Shown: one piece after another, positions 8,016 to 16,771 of the stretch
Layout: every line of letters starts with the position of its first letter
Position numbering within the stretch: position 1 is the stretch's first letter
DNA from: Alphaproteobacteria bacterium
GTDB taxonomy: Bacteria; Pseudomonadota; Alphaproteobacteria; Micropepsales; Micropepsaceae
Assembly (NCBI GenBank): GCA_019241645.1
Contig: JAFAWQ010000026.1
Span: 62,001-126,000 of the forward strand
Direction of reading: 5' to 3'
DNA: 64,000 nt
The notes under the pieces: generated by a model
The model's database searches: none
Seen by the model: only the letters and a program-made list of their open reading frames with translations
Told to the model about the DNA's origin: nothing
Translations under genes and position numbers: made by a program

Positions 8016-8570
8016 ATGCCGGACCTTGCAGGAGTTAAGACCGCTTATTTCGGCTTCACTGGCGGCATCGATTCCAGCGGCGTCACCCGCATTGCTGCGG
8101 CGCTGAATGCCGCTGTCAACAACGGTTCTGATGAGGTTCATCTGTGTTTCAGCTCGCTGGGCGGTTACGTCGCTGACGGAATTTATCTCTACAATCACAT
8201 GCGTGGGCTTCCGGTGAAGGTGGTTGCGCACAATGTCGGCAGCGTATCGTCGATTGCGGTCGCGGTCTTTTTGGCCGCGCACGAGCGTTACTGCTCATCG
8301 CATGCAATGTTTATGATCCATCCGACCGTTATTCCGTCCCAAGAAGGTATGGGCGCGGAGCGGCTGCAGAGCGCGCTAGACGCCGCCTTGGCGGACGACA
8401 CGCGCACGGAAAACATCCTGCGCGAGCGTGCTCGCATCCCCGAACGCCTGCTGACTGAACGACGTACGCGCGATATTCATATCAACCCCGAAAAGGCTGC
8501 GGAGTATGGGATCGTGCAAGGGGTGCGGGAATTTGTGCTCCCACGCGGGCATCAAATCATCCAGGTGTAA
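8016..8570 (+). CDS. ClpP/crotonase-fold serine protease-like protein
   Basis: A 184-residue protein of the Clp protease proteolytic subunit superfamily. FSSLGGYVADGIYLYNHMR resembles the ClpP oxyanion region. GSVSSIAVAVFLAA at 76-89 carries the nucleophile candidate Ser78 or Ser79, and HAMFMIHPT carries His102. It is not the main ClpP, since the clpP-clpX neighbourhood and most of the ClpP ring sequence are missing. It is better placed with small orphan ClpP-like/SppA-like peptidases. No Clp ATPase gene is nearby. The ribosome binding site is weak. Confidence 0.75.
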   Translation: MPDLAGVKTAYFGFTGGIDSSGVTRIAAALNAAVNNGSDEVHLCFSSLGGYVADGIYLYNHMRGLPVKVVAHNVGSVSSIAVAVFLAAHERYCSSHAMFMIHPTVIPSQEGMGAERLQSALDAALADDTRTENILRERARIPERLLTERRTRDIHINPEKAAEYGIVQGVREFVLPRGHQIIQV

Positions 8571-8737
8571 ACAAACAGATGAGCCTGCGATCTCCACTGC
8601 CATAGGCGCTAAACGCGCGAACACGGAAAAAGTCTCAGGATGGGATGAGTCCATCAAAAGTGTTGCGGTGACGCCAATTTGCCGGAACACCGCCGCCATT
8701 GCGCCGTTATCCATCGGTCACTCTGAAGGAGAGAAAC

Positions 8738-8956
8738 ATGAATCAGCAGAATCAGGGCGGGTCACAAGGCTCGCAGTCAGGTCAGCAGGGCGGCCAATCA
8801 GGCCAGCAAGGCGGACAGGGCGGACAACAGTCAGGCAAAGGCGGAAGCGGCGGAAGCACGGGCGGTGGAAGCACCGGCGGATCGTCAGACGGCAACACTG
8901 GCGGTTCCTCAGGTGGCGGCAGCTCTGGCAGCGGCGGATCGAGCACGCAGCGTTAA
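8738..8956 (+). CDS. Gly/Ser/Gln-rich low-complexity protein (72 aa)
   Basis: Starts at the ATG just after a strong AAGGAG ribosome binding site at about 8727. The product begins MNQQNQGGSQ and consists almost only of Gly, Ser, Gln and some Thr. Its first half has irregular repeats around SGQQGGQ and its second half Gly-Ser-Gly runs. It has no hydrophobic core, signal peptide or Cys, so it should be disordered and soluble. It has its own terminator immediately downstream, which supports expression as a single-gene unit. Proteins of this type are sometimes stress-related; I know no firm function. Confidence 0.65.
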   Translation: MNQQNQGGSQGSQSGQQGGQSGQQGGQGGQQSGKGGSGGSTGGGSTGGSSDGNTGGSSGGGSSGSGGSSTQR

Positions 8957-8979
8957 GCTTCTCCCCTGAACTTACCAAA

Positions 8980-9006
8980 GGGCGGCTCACCAGCCGCCCT
9001 TTTTTT
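8980..9006 (+). terminator. Rho-independent terminator after the Gly-rich gene
   Basis: A perfect 8-bp stem GGGCGGCT / AGCCGCCC with a 4-base loop, followed directly by seven T. It lies 23 bases after the stop of the Gly/Ser/Gln-rich gene and just before the 3' end of the convergent nadK gene. The opposite strand has only three T after the stem, so the signal works mainly for the plus strand. Confidence 0.9.
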
Positions 9007-9766
9007 AGTCAATAAACTGTTCGGCGAGGATACGCTCGTCGAGACTATGTCCCGCATCGAAAAGCATGGTCATTGAAACCGACCGATCCTCTGCTACATC
9101 CACCCATTTGACGTTTCTTATTTCAAAATCATCGGCTACCGCGCTGACGGGCCTTTTCTCCGCCTCGATGATTTCGAAGCGCACGCGCGCGCGATGCGGC
9201 AGCAGCGCGCCCCGCCAGCGACGGGGACGGAACGCGCTGATTGGCGTCAGTGCCAGCAGCGCTGCATCTATGGGCAGGATCGGGCCATGCGCCGAAAGGT
9301 TGTAAGCGGTGCTGCCGGCCGGCGTGCAAATCAGCACGCCATCGCAAATCAATTCCTTGATACGAATTTTTTCGTCCACGAGAATTCGAATTTTGGCAGC
9401 CTGGCGGGTCTGGCGCAGCAACGATACTTCGTTGAACGCAAGCGCTTCGGTAACCCCGGTATCGTCGCTCGCCCGCATTCGCAGCGGATGCACTTGAGCC
9501 GGTTCCGCCTTTTCGAGTCGCTGTTCCAATCCCGACTCCCGGTACTCATTCATCAGAAATCCGACGGAGCCCTGATGCATGCCATAGATCGCTTTGTTCT
9601 TTCCCAAAAAGGCATGCAGCGTCTGCAACATGAAACCGTCGCCCCCCAGCGCCACCACGATCTTGGCTTCTTCGGGACCCGCATCGCTGTAAAGAGAGCG
9701 CAGTTGGAATAGGGCAGCCTGGGCATCAGCAGTATCGGCTGCGACGAAATGGAACGACCGCGACAT
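9005..9766 (-). CDS. nadK: NAD kinase
   Basis: Phosphorylates NAD to NADP in the cytoplasm. The 253 residues contain the GGDG motif at 41-44 (VALGGDGFM), the NE motif in AFNEVSLLR and the substrate loop [22 protein letters not shown], all diagnostic. A good AGGAG ribosome binding site precedes the ATG. The gene is divergent from glpK and its stop codon sits inside the T tract of the neighbouring terminator. Confidence 0.95.
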   Translation of the reverse strand: MSRSFHFVAADTADAQAALFQLRSLYSDAGPEEAKIVVALGGDGFMLQTLHAFLGKNKAIYGMHQGSVGFLMNEYRESGLEQRLEKAEPAQVHPLRMRASDDTGVTEALAFNEVSLLRQTRQAAKIRILVDEKIRIKELICDGVLICTPAGSTAYNLSAHGPILPIDAALLALTPISAFRPRRWRGALLPHRARVRFEIIEAEKRPVSAVADDFEIRNVKWVDVAEDRSVSMTMLFDAGHSLDERILAEQFID

Positions 9767-9782
9767 ACAATCTGCTCCTAAA

Positions 9783-9800
9783 GCGGGGCGGTCCCCCCGC
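9783..9800. repeat. Short GC-rich palindrome in the nadK-glpK spacer
   Basis: Six-base arms GCGGGG and CCCCGC flank six bases in the 131-bp divergent spacer, just upstream of the nadK start. It could form a hairpin in the nadK leader or be an operator half-site pair. There is no other support. Confidence 0.25.
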
Positions 9801-9897
9801 CTGATACATTCGAAGCGATCCGTTTGAAGGATGAAGGGATTTCCCGTCCGCAGCGATCGCGCATAGTCTGTTATAGCAGCACGCCACGGAGTTTCAC

Positions 9898-11391
9898 ATG
9901 GCGCCTGGCCCGCCGTACTTGCTTACTATCGACCAGGGAACGACCTCAACGCGCGCTATTCTATTCGATGGCGCCGCCAGACCGATGGCTTTGCATGCCG
10001 TTGAATTGCGCCAGATCTATCCTGACAGCGGCTGGGTAGAGCACGATCCCGAAGAAATCTGGCGCGGCGCACTCGCATGTTGCGGGGTGGTCCTTCGTGG
10101 CATCAGCCCGAAGGAGGTGGCTGCCATCGGGATAGCCAATCAGCGCGAAACAACAATCCTTTGGGAGCGAGATACCGGCGCGGCGCTGCATAATGCGATC
10201 GTCTGGCAGGATCGCCGTACTTCCGCTCGATGTGACCAACTGAAAGGGCTGGGGCTGGAACCGGAAATTGCAGATCGAACGGGACTTTTGCTCGACCCCT
10301 ATTTTTCGGCGACCAAACTGGAATGGCTGCTTGATCACGTCCCGGGCTCACGCACCCGGGCTGAACGAGGTGAACTCGCCTTCGGCACCATAGACAGCTG
10401 GCTGACTTACAGGCTGACGCGCGGTCGAGTTCATGCGATCGACGTGACGAACGCCTCGCGCACCATGTTGCTCGATCTGAAAATGCTGGCGTGGTCTGCC
10501 GAGATGCTGAAGGCATTCAATATCCCACAGGCGCTTCTGCCTGAGATTCGCGATTGCGCGGACGACTATGGTGCGACGGCAGCGGACCTCTTCGGCGCCC
10601 CAATTCCCATTCGGGGGGTAGCGGGCGACCAGCAAGCTGCGCTAGTGGGTCAAGCGTGCTTTTCGCCGGGCGACGTGAAATCCACTTACGGCACGGGGTG
10701 CTTCGCTTTGGTGAATACGGGTTCCCGAGCCCCATCCTCAAGAAACCGTTTGCTGGCAACCTGCGGATTTCGGGCCAATGGGGAAACTGTCTATGCCATT
10801 GAAGGAAGCATCTTTGCGGCGGGGGCGGTGGTGCAGTGGCTGCGCGACGCGCTTGGCTGTATCGGCAATGCTGGCGAGGTTGAGGCGCTTGCACGAACCG
10901 CGAAGCCGACCGATGACCTCTACTTCGTTCCAGCTTTCACCGGATTGGGCGCGCCATACTGGAACGCGGGCGCGCGCGGCGCCATAACAGGACTAACGCG
11001 AGATGCGGGGGCCGCGGAAATCGCCCGCGCTGCCTTGGATGCCGTCTGCTATCAGACCCGCGATCTGCTGGAAGCAATGGCGAACGACATGACGGCATGT
11101 GCTATGGATGCGGCGCGCTTGCTTAAGGTTGATGGAGGCATGGTGCGAAACAATTGGTTCTGTCAGCGATTGGCCGATCTTACGGGGCTTGTTGTCGAAC
11201 GGCCGACAGTTACCGAGACAACCGCCTTGGGTGCCGCTTACCTTGCCGGTCTCGGCGCTGGATTGTTCTCTGGTTTTTCAGCCATTACCAATGCGTGGAC
11301 GCTGGATCGGCGATTTGAACCCGGAATCAGTGCCATGTCGCGCGATACGCTCTATGAGGGTTGGCGGAAGGCCGCGGCGCGGGTGCTGTAA
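9898..11391 (+). CDS. glpK: Glycerol kinase
   Basis: FGGY-family kinase making sn-glycerol 3-phosphate. The 497 residues are the normal length. [16 protein letters not shown] at the N-terminus is the phosphate loop; [32 protein letters not shown] and [13 protein letters not shown] are glycerol-kinase motifs. The glpF and glpD genes usually found with glpK are not in this window. The next gene is a class II aldolase in the same direction, so the pair may form a small carbon-use operon. Confidence 0.95.
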   Translation: MAPGPPYLLTIDQGTTSTRAILFDGAARPMALHAVELRQIYPDSGWVEHDPEEIWRGALACCGVVLRGISPKEVAAIGIANQRETTILWERDTGAALHNAIVWQDRRTSARCDQLKGLGLEPEIADRTGLLLDPYFSATKLEWLLDHVPGSRTRAERGELAFGTIDSWLTYRLTRGRVHAIDVTNASRTMLLDLKMLAWSAEMLKAFNIPQALLPEIRDCADDYGATAADLFGAPIPIRGVAGDQQAALVGQACFSPGDVKSTYGTGCFALVNTGSRAPSSRNRLLATCGFRANGETVYAIEGSIFAAGAVVQWLRDALGCIGNAGEVEALARTAKPTDDLYFVPAFTGLGAPYWNAGARGAITGLTRDAGAAEIARAALDAVCYQTRDLLEAMANDMTACAMDAARLLKVDGGMVRNNWFCQRLADLTGLVVERPTVTETTALGAAYLAGLGAGLFSGFSAITNAWTLDRRFEPGISAMSRDTLYEGWRKAAARVL

Positions 11392-11454
11392 TGCCTTGAT
11401 TTGGCGGAGCGTGAACAGCGGATTATCATTATCTCGCATCCTCGGGAGTTAGTC

Positions 11455-12261
11455 ATGTTGGATTTTGCGGAAAAAATCAGACCGCTTAGGGCACCTTCAA
11501 CGCATGAAATCCGCTCTCTCGAAGGCCAGGTCGGTCCCGATGAGTGGCAGCTGCGAGTGGACCTGGCTGCGCTTTACCGGCTTGTCGCCTTCTACGGCTG
11601 GGACGATCTGATTTTCACGCACATTTCCGCCCGGGTACCCGGTGCCGACCACCATTTTCTGATCAACCCGTATGGCATGTTGTTCGACGAGATCACCGCA
11701 TCCAGTCTTGTGAAGATCGATACCGAGGGCAACAAGGTTGCGGACTCACCGTATCCCGTGAATCCGGCAGGGTTCACCATTCATAGCGCGCTGCACATGA
11801 ACCGCGAAGATGCCCACTGCATCATGCATCTGCATACCGAAGACGGCGTGGCGGTGGCTTCGCAAGAATGCGGACTTCTTCCGATCACGCAGCATGCGCA
11901 ATCCGTGTGGGGCGATCTGGCATATCATGACTACGAAGGCATCGCGCTGGAGTTGGGAGAGCGGGAGCGGATCGTCTCGGACATCGGCGACAAGCATGTC
12001 GTTCTGCTGCGCAACCATGGCACGCTGACCATCGGCCGAACCTGTGCGGATGCTTTCATGCGCATGTATTTCCTGGAGAAGGCATGCTCGATGCAGGTGC
12101 GTGCCTTGGCGGGGGGCGCCAAACCCTACGCGGTAAATCAAGGCGTTGCGGAGAAAAACGCGGCGATCACGAAGGAAGGGTTCGAGGGACCGCTTAGCGC
12201 GCTGGCCTGGCCGGCAGTGATCCGCAAGCTCGATCGGATCGATCCAAGTTACCGGCACTGA
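11455..12261 (+). CDS. Class II aldolase/adducin family protein
   Basis: A 268-residue protein of the zinc-dependent class II aldolase family (fuculose-phosphate aldolase and adducin head). The ATG at 11455 is preceded by a GGGAG ribosome binding site; the frame is open from a TTG at 11401, but that lacks one. Metal-binding His are visible in CIMHLHTEDG and in VLLRNHGTLTIG. LYRLVAFYGWDDLIFTHISAR and FLINPYGMLFDEITASSLVKID are typical of the adducin-like branch, whose substrates are mostly unknown. It follows glpK after 63 bases. Confidence 0.9.
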   Translation: MLDFAEKIRPLRAPSTHEIRSLEGQVGPDEWQLRVDLAALYRLVAFYGWDDLIFTHISARVPGADHHFLINPYGMLFDEITASSLVKIDTEGNKVADSPYPVNPAGFTIHSALHMNREDAHCIMHLHTEDGVAVASQECGLLPITQHAQSVWGDLAYHDYEGIALELGERERIVSDIGDKHVVLLRNHGTLTIGRTCADAFMRMYFLEKACSMQVRALAGGAKPYAVNQGVAEKNAAITKEGFEGPLSALAWPAVIRKLDRIDPSYRH

Positions 12262-12332
12262 GTTCGAGCGAGTTGGCGGCATCAGGGCCGCCGGACTAGA
12301 CCAATGCAGGCTACGTGCGGGGCAGGGGAGCA

Positions 12333-12503
12333 ATGTTTGCGCGGCTGATCGGTAAGCTCCTGGCGTATGCGGCGATGCTCCTGCTGCTGCTCTTGGGCAT
12401 CGCCTTCATCGGCTTTTTCGTCGAATGCGCGTCGTGGGGCCAATGTCCGCGTTTGGGCGGTGGCAGTCCTGCTCAACATCAGGCCAGCGGTGGTGGCGGT
12501 TAG
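12333..12503 (+). CDS. Small single-span membrane protein (56 aa)
   Basis: Starts at an ATG after a GGGGAG ribosome binding site. The product MFARLIGKLLAYAAMLLLLL continues with a hydrophobic stretch of about 22 residues, then a Cys pair (VECASWGQC) and a short Gly-rich tail. It would cross the inner membrane once. No family recognised. Its stop codon lies inside the left arm of a 12-bp hairpin shared with the convergent PQQ-type gene. Confidence 0.5.
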   Translation: MFARLIGKLLAYAAMLLLLLLGIAFIGFFVECASWGQCPRLGGGSPAQHQASGGGG

Positions 12504-12522
12504 GCTTGCTCCTAACCGCCAC
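12493..12522. terminator. 12-bp perfect hairpin between convergent genes
   Basis: Arms GTGGCGGTTAGG and CCTAACCGCCAC pair perfectly around a 6-base loop. The hairpin holds the stop codon of the small membrane protein and lies 8 bases from the stop of the convergent propeller gene. It could block transcription from both sides. There is no T tract on either strand, so it is not a classical intrinsic terminator. Confidence 0.55.
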
Positions 12523-12530
12523 AGCATGCG

Positions 12531-14249
12531 TCAACTCGTCAATCCGAACACTGTCACGGTCTTGTAGGCCGGTACATAAACCCGTCCATTGGCGACCAGC
12601 GGCGTAAGGTAGGACCGGCTGCCGTTGGACCAATTGCCGGCATTGGCCGCGAATAGTGGCGTCCCCAGAGCGACTGCGTCGTAGGCCCTGAGCTGCTCGG
12701 TCGGATTGCCGCGCTCGATAGCCCAGACGACAGCGGTATTGGCCGTCGTGCCGTTCGACGAGACCACCGGGAAGGACCCTCCGAAGCCGGCATTGTCGCT
12801 GCTTGTGTTTCCAGGGTTAAGCTTGCCGTTCACGGTGTCAACGTTATAGCTGCGCAGCTTGTCGCCCGACGTTTGGAGATAAACGATACCGCTGTTGACG
12901 CCATAATAAGCTGCCCCGCACCAGCAGCCGCTGAGCTGGATTTTCTGCAGCGCCTGATAGCCGCCTTGTCCTTCGAGACCCTTCAGATGGCTCGAATCCA
13001 GCAGGTAGACCGTTCCGGCCTTGCCGGCGCCCAAAAGTAGCGGCGGCGCGCTCTGACCTGTGACGACAGGGACAAGCATCGCCCCGCCCGAACCAAAATC
13101 CGTGTCGCCGTTGTTCAGCGATTGCCAGTTGCTGGGCGTAAACGTTCCGATCGGTTTTTCTTTTAGATCAGGCGACAGGGCGACTACGCTTTCGCCATAC
13201 CCTTTCATTCCCTTGCCGAGATTGTAGTTGCCGTTTCCGGTAATGGCATAGACATTTCCATTGGGATCGATGGCGGGCGAATAGCCGCTCATCCAGATGC
13301 TGGAAAGCTCGTAACCTGCAGCTGCGTCGATTGTGTTGAACTTACCAGTGGGCTGCAGCGTGCCGGCGTCGTAGCGCAACTCCCATCCCGAAATGTCACC
13401 GGCGTTGTTGTCACAATGCGAGCCAATGCTGACGTAAATCGAGCCGTTGTTGTAGGCGAGACTTGACCGGCTCCATTGATTCTGCGGATCGAAGTGCATC
13501 TTGCCGCCAGTGGCGAGCTTTGCTTGCGGATTGATTTCGCGCGCTTTGGCAATGTCCTGACCGGTGCCGGCATCGAGAGCATGGAGTTTGGTGTGGAAGG
13601 AAAAGCTCGCAGGCTCGCTGGCGGCGACCAGGTAAATCGTGGCGGAGGCGCCGTTGCGAACGATCACCGGCGTACTGGAGATGCCGTATTCGGGCTGGAT
13701 ATCCCCACAGCCAACATCATTGGTGGTTTGGGCGGCGCCGAGGTTGCGCTGCCAGAGAATCTGGTAAGTCTGATCGTCGTAGGCGTAGACAGTATTGTGG
13801 CCTGTGGCGACGATCAGAAGATTATGCGTGGAGTTGTCCGGCATCTTGTAATTCGACAGCATTAGCGGTTGAGCAATGACGTTGCTGTCTACATTCAGTG
13901 TCGTCAGCTGACCGAAATTTGCCGATTTCACCGACGTCGGCGTGAGGTCGGTTTCGCTCTGGTTCCAGCCGGTTGGATAGTTGTCGTTGTGGTACCGCAG
14001 AACATCAGTCGGCGTGCTAGAATAATGCCGCTTCAAGCCGTTAGCCGCCTGAGGGTGCAGGCCCCGGTCGGGAAGTACCGGCAGATCGATTTGCTGGGCC
14101 GGAGTACGGGTGTGAGAGATCCTGTGCTGAGGCGCGCCGTTTCGGGCAAGGCTGTCCTCAGGCAGTGGCCAGTGCAGCGGCCCAGCCAGAGCTCCAATTG
14201 GCAATGCGACAGCTAGCGGCAACACGAAACCCAGCGAACGTTTCCCCAT
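12531..14249 (-). CDS. Secreted PQQ-type beta-propeller repeat protein
   Basis: A 572-residue exported protein. The signal peptide runs to about residue 22 (VALPIGALAG). The rest shows propeller blades of the pyrroloquinoline-quinone dehydrogenase type: NLLIVATGHNTVYAYDDQTY, LYALD-like segments such as HTKLHALDAGTG, then SPAIDPNGNVYAITGNG and AGKAGTVYLLDSSHLKG, with a final blade RVYVPAYKTVTVFG. Catalytic residues of quinoprotein alcohol dehydrogenases (the adjacent Cys pair and the Ca-binding Glu/Asp set) are not evident, so a binding or scaffold role is more likely than an enzyme. A good GGAG site precedes the ATG. Confidence 0.8.
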   Translation of the reverse strand: MGKRSLGFVLPLAVALPIGALAGPLHWPLPEDSLARNGAPQHRISHTRTPAQQIDLPVLPDRGLHPQAANGLKRHYSSTPTDVLRYHNDNYPTGWNQSETDLTPTSVKSANFGQLTTLNVDSNVIAQPLMLSNYKMPDNSTHNLLIVATGHNTVYAYDDQTYQILWQRNLGAAQTTNDVGCGDIQPEYGISSTPVIVRNGASATIYLVAASEPASFSFHTKLHALDAGTGQDIAKAREINPQAKLATGGKMHFDPQNQWSRSSLAYNNGSIYVSIGSHCDNNAGDISGWELRYDAGTLQPTGKFNTIDAAAGYELSSIWMSGYSPAIDPNGNVYAITGNGNYNLGKGMKGYGESVVALSPDLKEKPIGTFTPSNWQSLNNGDTDFGSGGAMLVPVVTGQSAPPLLLGAGKAGTVYLLDSSHLKGLEGQGGYQALQKIQLSGCWCGAAYYGVNSGIVYLQTSGDKLRSYNVDTVNGKLNPGNTSSDNAGFGGSFPVVSSNGTTANTAVVWAIERGNPTEQLRAYDAVALGTPLFAANAGNWSNGSRSYLTPLVANGRVYVPAYKTVTVFGLTS

Positions 14250-14461
14250 AATTTTCTCCTCTGCGGCATAACCCGTTGGGGCATCCTATGGCGTGCTTTC
14301 AAAATGGGAAAGCGCGGTAGCCAAGGCTAACACGACCGCGAGTACTCAGATGCGGCGATCTGCCCACAGCGGAAGAGCAACGCAATTTGAAATGATGCAG
14401 AAAGCTTTTCTCAAACACAGTATGGTAATTACGGCTGGATTCGGGTCGAAGGAGCAATATT

Positions 14462-14761
14462 ATGTCGCGCTTTGCGTGCATGCTTGCGGCGGTCTTGGCT
14501 GCGGCGATTGTCTGGCCCGCCTCAGCAGAACCCACGATGAACGCTTTCGGAATTCCGGTTGCTCCGAATGGTGGAAGCACGAGCATTCACCAGTGGGGCG
14601 GGATCGATGATGTCTTTGCCGTTGATCCGGATGGCGGTGAGGCGCAGTCGCATGCGTCGCATAAATCCGCATCACCTCTGGCGAAGGATCAGCAGGATTC
14701 GGACAGCGGCGACTCCGACGAGCCGGATGCCGATCACATCGGAGAAATTCTGCCCATCTGA
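14462..14761 (+). CDS. Secreted acidic small protein (99 aa), unknown function
   Basis: Preceded by GAAGGAG and starting with a clear signal peptide (MSRFACMLAAVLAAAIVWPASA, cleavage near residue 22). The mature protein of about 77 residues is rich in Asp, Ser and His, with an acidic C-terminus (DSGDSDEPDADHIGE). No Cys remains after cleavage. An acidic, disordered periplasmic peptide that could bind cations is possible. No family recognised. Confidence 0.65.
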   Translation: MSRFACMLAAVLAAAIVWPASAEPTMNAFGIPVAPNGGSTSIHQWGGIDDVFAVDPDGGEAQSHASHKSASPLAKDQQDSDSGDSDEPDADHIGEILPI

Positions 14762-14821
14762 ATCTGCCGCGGACCCGTGCGCCATCGAAATGTGGACGGG
14801 CCGACGAAATCGACCATCATG

Positions 14822-16717
14822 TCAACGGGGCGATGAGGCGTCGCTCACCACCAGCGAACCCGCCGGCTGTTGCGTTTGAGGGGACGTTATCCCCGGCAAC
14901 GGAATTAGATGGATGGGAGCCGGTTGCACCGATGGCTTGATCGTGGGTGGAAGTGCCGCCGGCTGCGCCGTGGACGCGGTTGAGGCAGGCTGCATTGTGG
15001 CTGTCGCCCGGTACGCATAGCTCGCATCGTAGCGCGGCCAGTAGCCGCGGGCGGTATCGTCAAGCGTCTTTGACGCTTTCCCGGCAATACGATTGTACAT
15101 CCAGTAGTAGGTCATCACCCGTTTTACGTAGGAACGGGTTTCCTGTGCGGGCATAGTTTCGATGAACATCAGCGGATCGTTTTTGCCGTTGATCCAGCGC
15201 ATCACATTCCCCGGCCCGGCGTTGTACGCAGCAGCCAGTTGCAATACGCCGCCGCCAGCCATCGCCAACAGCTCCTCAATGTACTTCTGGCCGAGATGCA
15301 TGTTGTAGGACGGATCGCACAACTGCGACTGACTGGGTTGCCCACCAGCCATTTGCGCCGCTGTCGCCGGCATCAGCTGCATCAATCCACGTGCACCAAC
15401 AGGCGAGAGCGCTGCCGGCTGGAACTTGCTTTCAGTGCGCGTGACGGCAAGCAGGAGAGACTGATCGACACGATATCCGTCGGCGGGCTTGTACCCCGGC
15501 ACGGGAAACAGCCCGGTGAGATAGGTGCCCCGTGCGGCCAGCATTTCACTGACGCGGAGTTCTAGGTCGGAAAAACTCATTTGCCGGGCCACGGCGGCGT
15601 AGGTTTGGCCGTTGCGCAAATCCAGATGCCCGAGCGCCCGCACCATCTCATCGTGAACGAATTCGCCTTGGCCGACTTGCCAGAGCGCCACCGCGCGATG
15701 TGCAGCGGCATCCTGCATTAGCGCCGTCGTGCTCGTGGAATCGGCGACCGGGTCGGCGAAATTGCTTGTGCTTTGCTGGCCGAGAAGCTTTTCAGCAAGC
15801 AAACCGTAGAAGGTCGGCTGTTGCCGTGCAGCGTAATTGAGAAGCGTCAGCACCCGCGCGGGATTCCCGTTCTGCGTATAGGCGCGTGCCGCCCAGAAGG
15901 CAGCTCCACCCCGCACCCAGTTGGGTATGCCGGATACCTGGGCCAGCGTTTCGAAGCGGCTTGCCGCCACATCGAATTTGCCCATGCGATAGGCAGCGAG
16001 GCCCGCCCACCAATCGAGCATCGGTGCCGCCGCTCTATCGAGACCGGAGGGCCGTAACGCGACATCGAACGCTTGATAATCCTGGCCAACAGCCATGTAA
16101 GCGCCCGCAAGCCGCTGGTATAACCGCGCGATGTCCCGCGCTGGAGTGGTTCCTGTAGTAGCCAGAGCCTGGACAATGGCATCGCCCTGTTGGGGCTGTC
16201 CGGCTCGAATTGCAGTCGTTATCTGTAAGGCGGCAGACCGTGCCGCTTCCGTGGAAAGACTCTGATCCGGCAGGTCAGGGTCTTCGTAACCGCCCCCACG
16301 GGACCGTGGAGATCCAGTCGGAGTCGGGATGCTCGCGGTCAGCTTCACCGCTACCACCTTGTGGTGCCGCCGCACGGTCACCGTCGCGCGCTCTACTGCC
16401 AACTTGTATATGCGGTCGGCAATCGGCAGATCGCGGTACTCCTGCAACCAGGCAACGAGCTGGTCGACGGTCGCTGTCGAATAGGGGGAAAGATAATGCT
16501 GGGCTTGGGCGTAGCCGACCAGCGAACGGTCGCTCAGTTGGGCCGTCTGGGCCAGAGCGTCCGCGAAATTGCCCGCGCGCTCGTCGGCGAAAATTTGGCG
16601 GTAGCGCTGAATGTCGGGAGCAGAGAGAACTGTAACTGGATTGGAACTTTGCGCGAGGCCGGGGGTTATCACGGATGCGGCTACAGCCGCGAGCAAGTAC
16701 GTACGCCAACAGGTCAC
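14822..16717 (-). CDS. Soluble lytic murein transglycosylase (Slt70-like)
   Basis: Periplasmic enzyme that cuts glycan strands to 1,6-anhydro products. A GTG start follows a near-perfect AAAGGAGG ribosome binding site, and a signal peptide ends near LAQ (residue 23). Residues 30-400 are an alpha-superhelical region with TPR-like helices. The SLT domain starts near 410, with catalytic Glu429 in VTRTESKF, then GARGLMQLMPATA and AAYNAGPGNVMRWI. The last 60 residues are Pro/Thr/Ala-rich. Length (631) matches Slt70. It is convergent with a small secreted protein gene. Confidence 0.93.
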   Translation of the reverse strand: MTCWRTYLLAAVAASVITPGLAQSSNPVTVLSAPDIQRYRQIFADERAGNFADALAQTAQLSDRSLVGYAQAQHYLSPYSTATVDQLVAWLQEYRDLPIADRIYKLAVERATVTVRRHHKVVAVKLTASIPTPTGSPRSRGGGYEDPDLPDQSLSTEAARSAALQITTAIRAGQPQQGDAIVQALATTGTTPARDIARLYQRLAGAYMAVGQDYQAFDVALRPSGLDRAAAPMLDWWAGLAAYRMGKFDVAASRFETLAQVSGIPNWVRGGAAFWAARAYTQNGNPARVLTLLNYAARQQPTFYGLLAEKLLGQQSTSNFADPVADSTSTTALMQDAAAHRAVALWQVGQGEFVHDEMVRALGHLDLRNGQTYAAVARQMSFSDLELRVSEMLAARGTYLTGLFPVPGYKPADGYRVDQSLLLAVTRTESKFQPAALSPVGARGLMQLMPATAAQMAGGQPSQSQLCDPSYNMHLGQKYIEELLAMAGGGVLQLAAAYNAGPGNVMRWINGKNDPLMFIETMPAQETRSYVKRVMTYYWMYNRIAGKASKTLDDTARGYWPRYDASYAYRATATMQPASTASTAQPAALPPTIKPSVQPAPIHLIPLPGITSPQTQQPAGSLVVSDASSPR

Positions 16718-16771
16718 CCCAGGCCTCCTTTCGACTTTGTGTCCGAAAAGAGGCTACCTGATCGGGGTTGA

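Noticed and set aside
8760..8950. Repeated GGxCAG/GGCGGA units considered as a CRISPR-like or satellite repeat
   Set aside because: Units are irregular, without unique spacers, and are explained by Gly/Ser/Gln codons in a frame with good start and stop signals.
12531..14249. PQQ-dependent alcohol dehydrogenase
   Set aside because: Propeller blades are present, but the adjacent Cys pair, catalytic Asp context and cytochrome partner of quinoprotein dehydrogenases are not visible.
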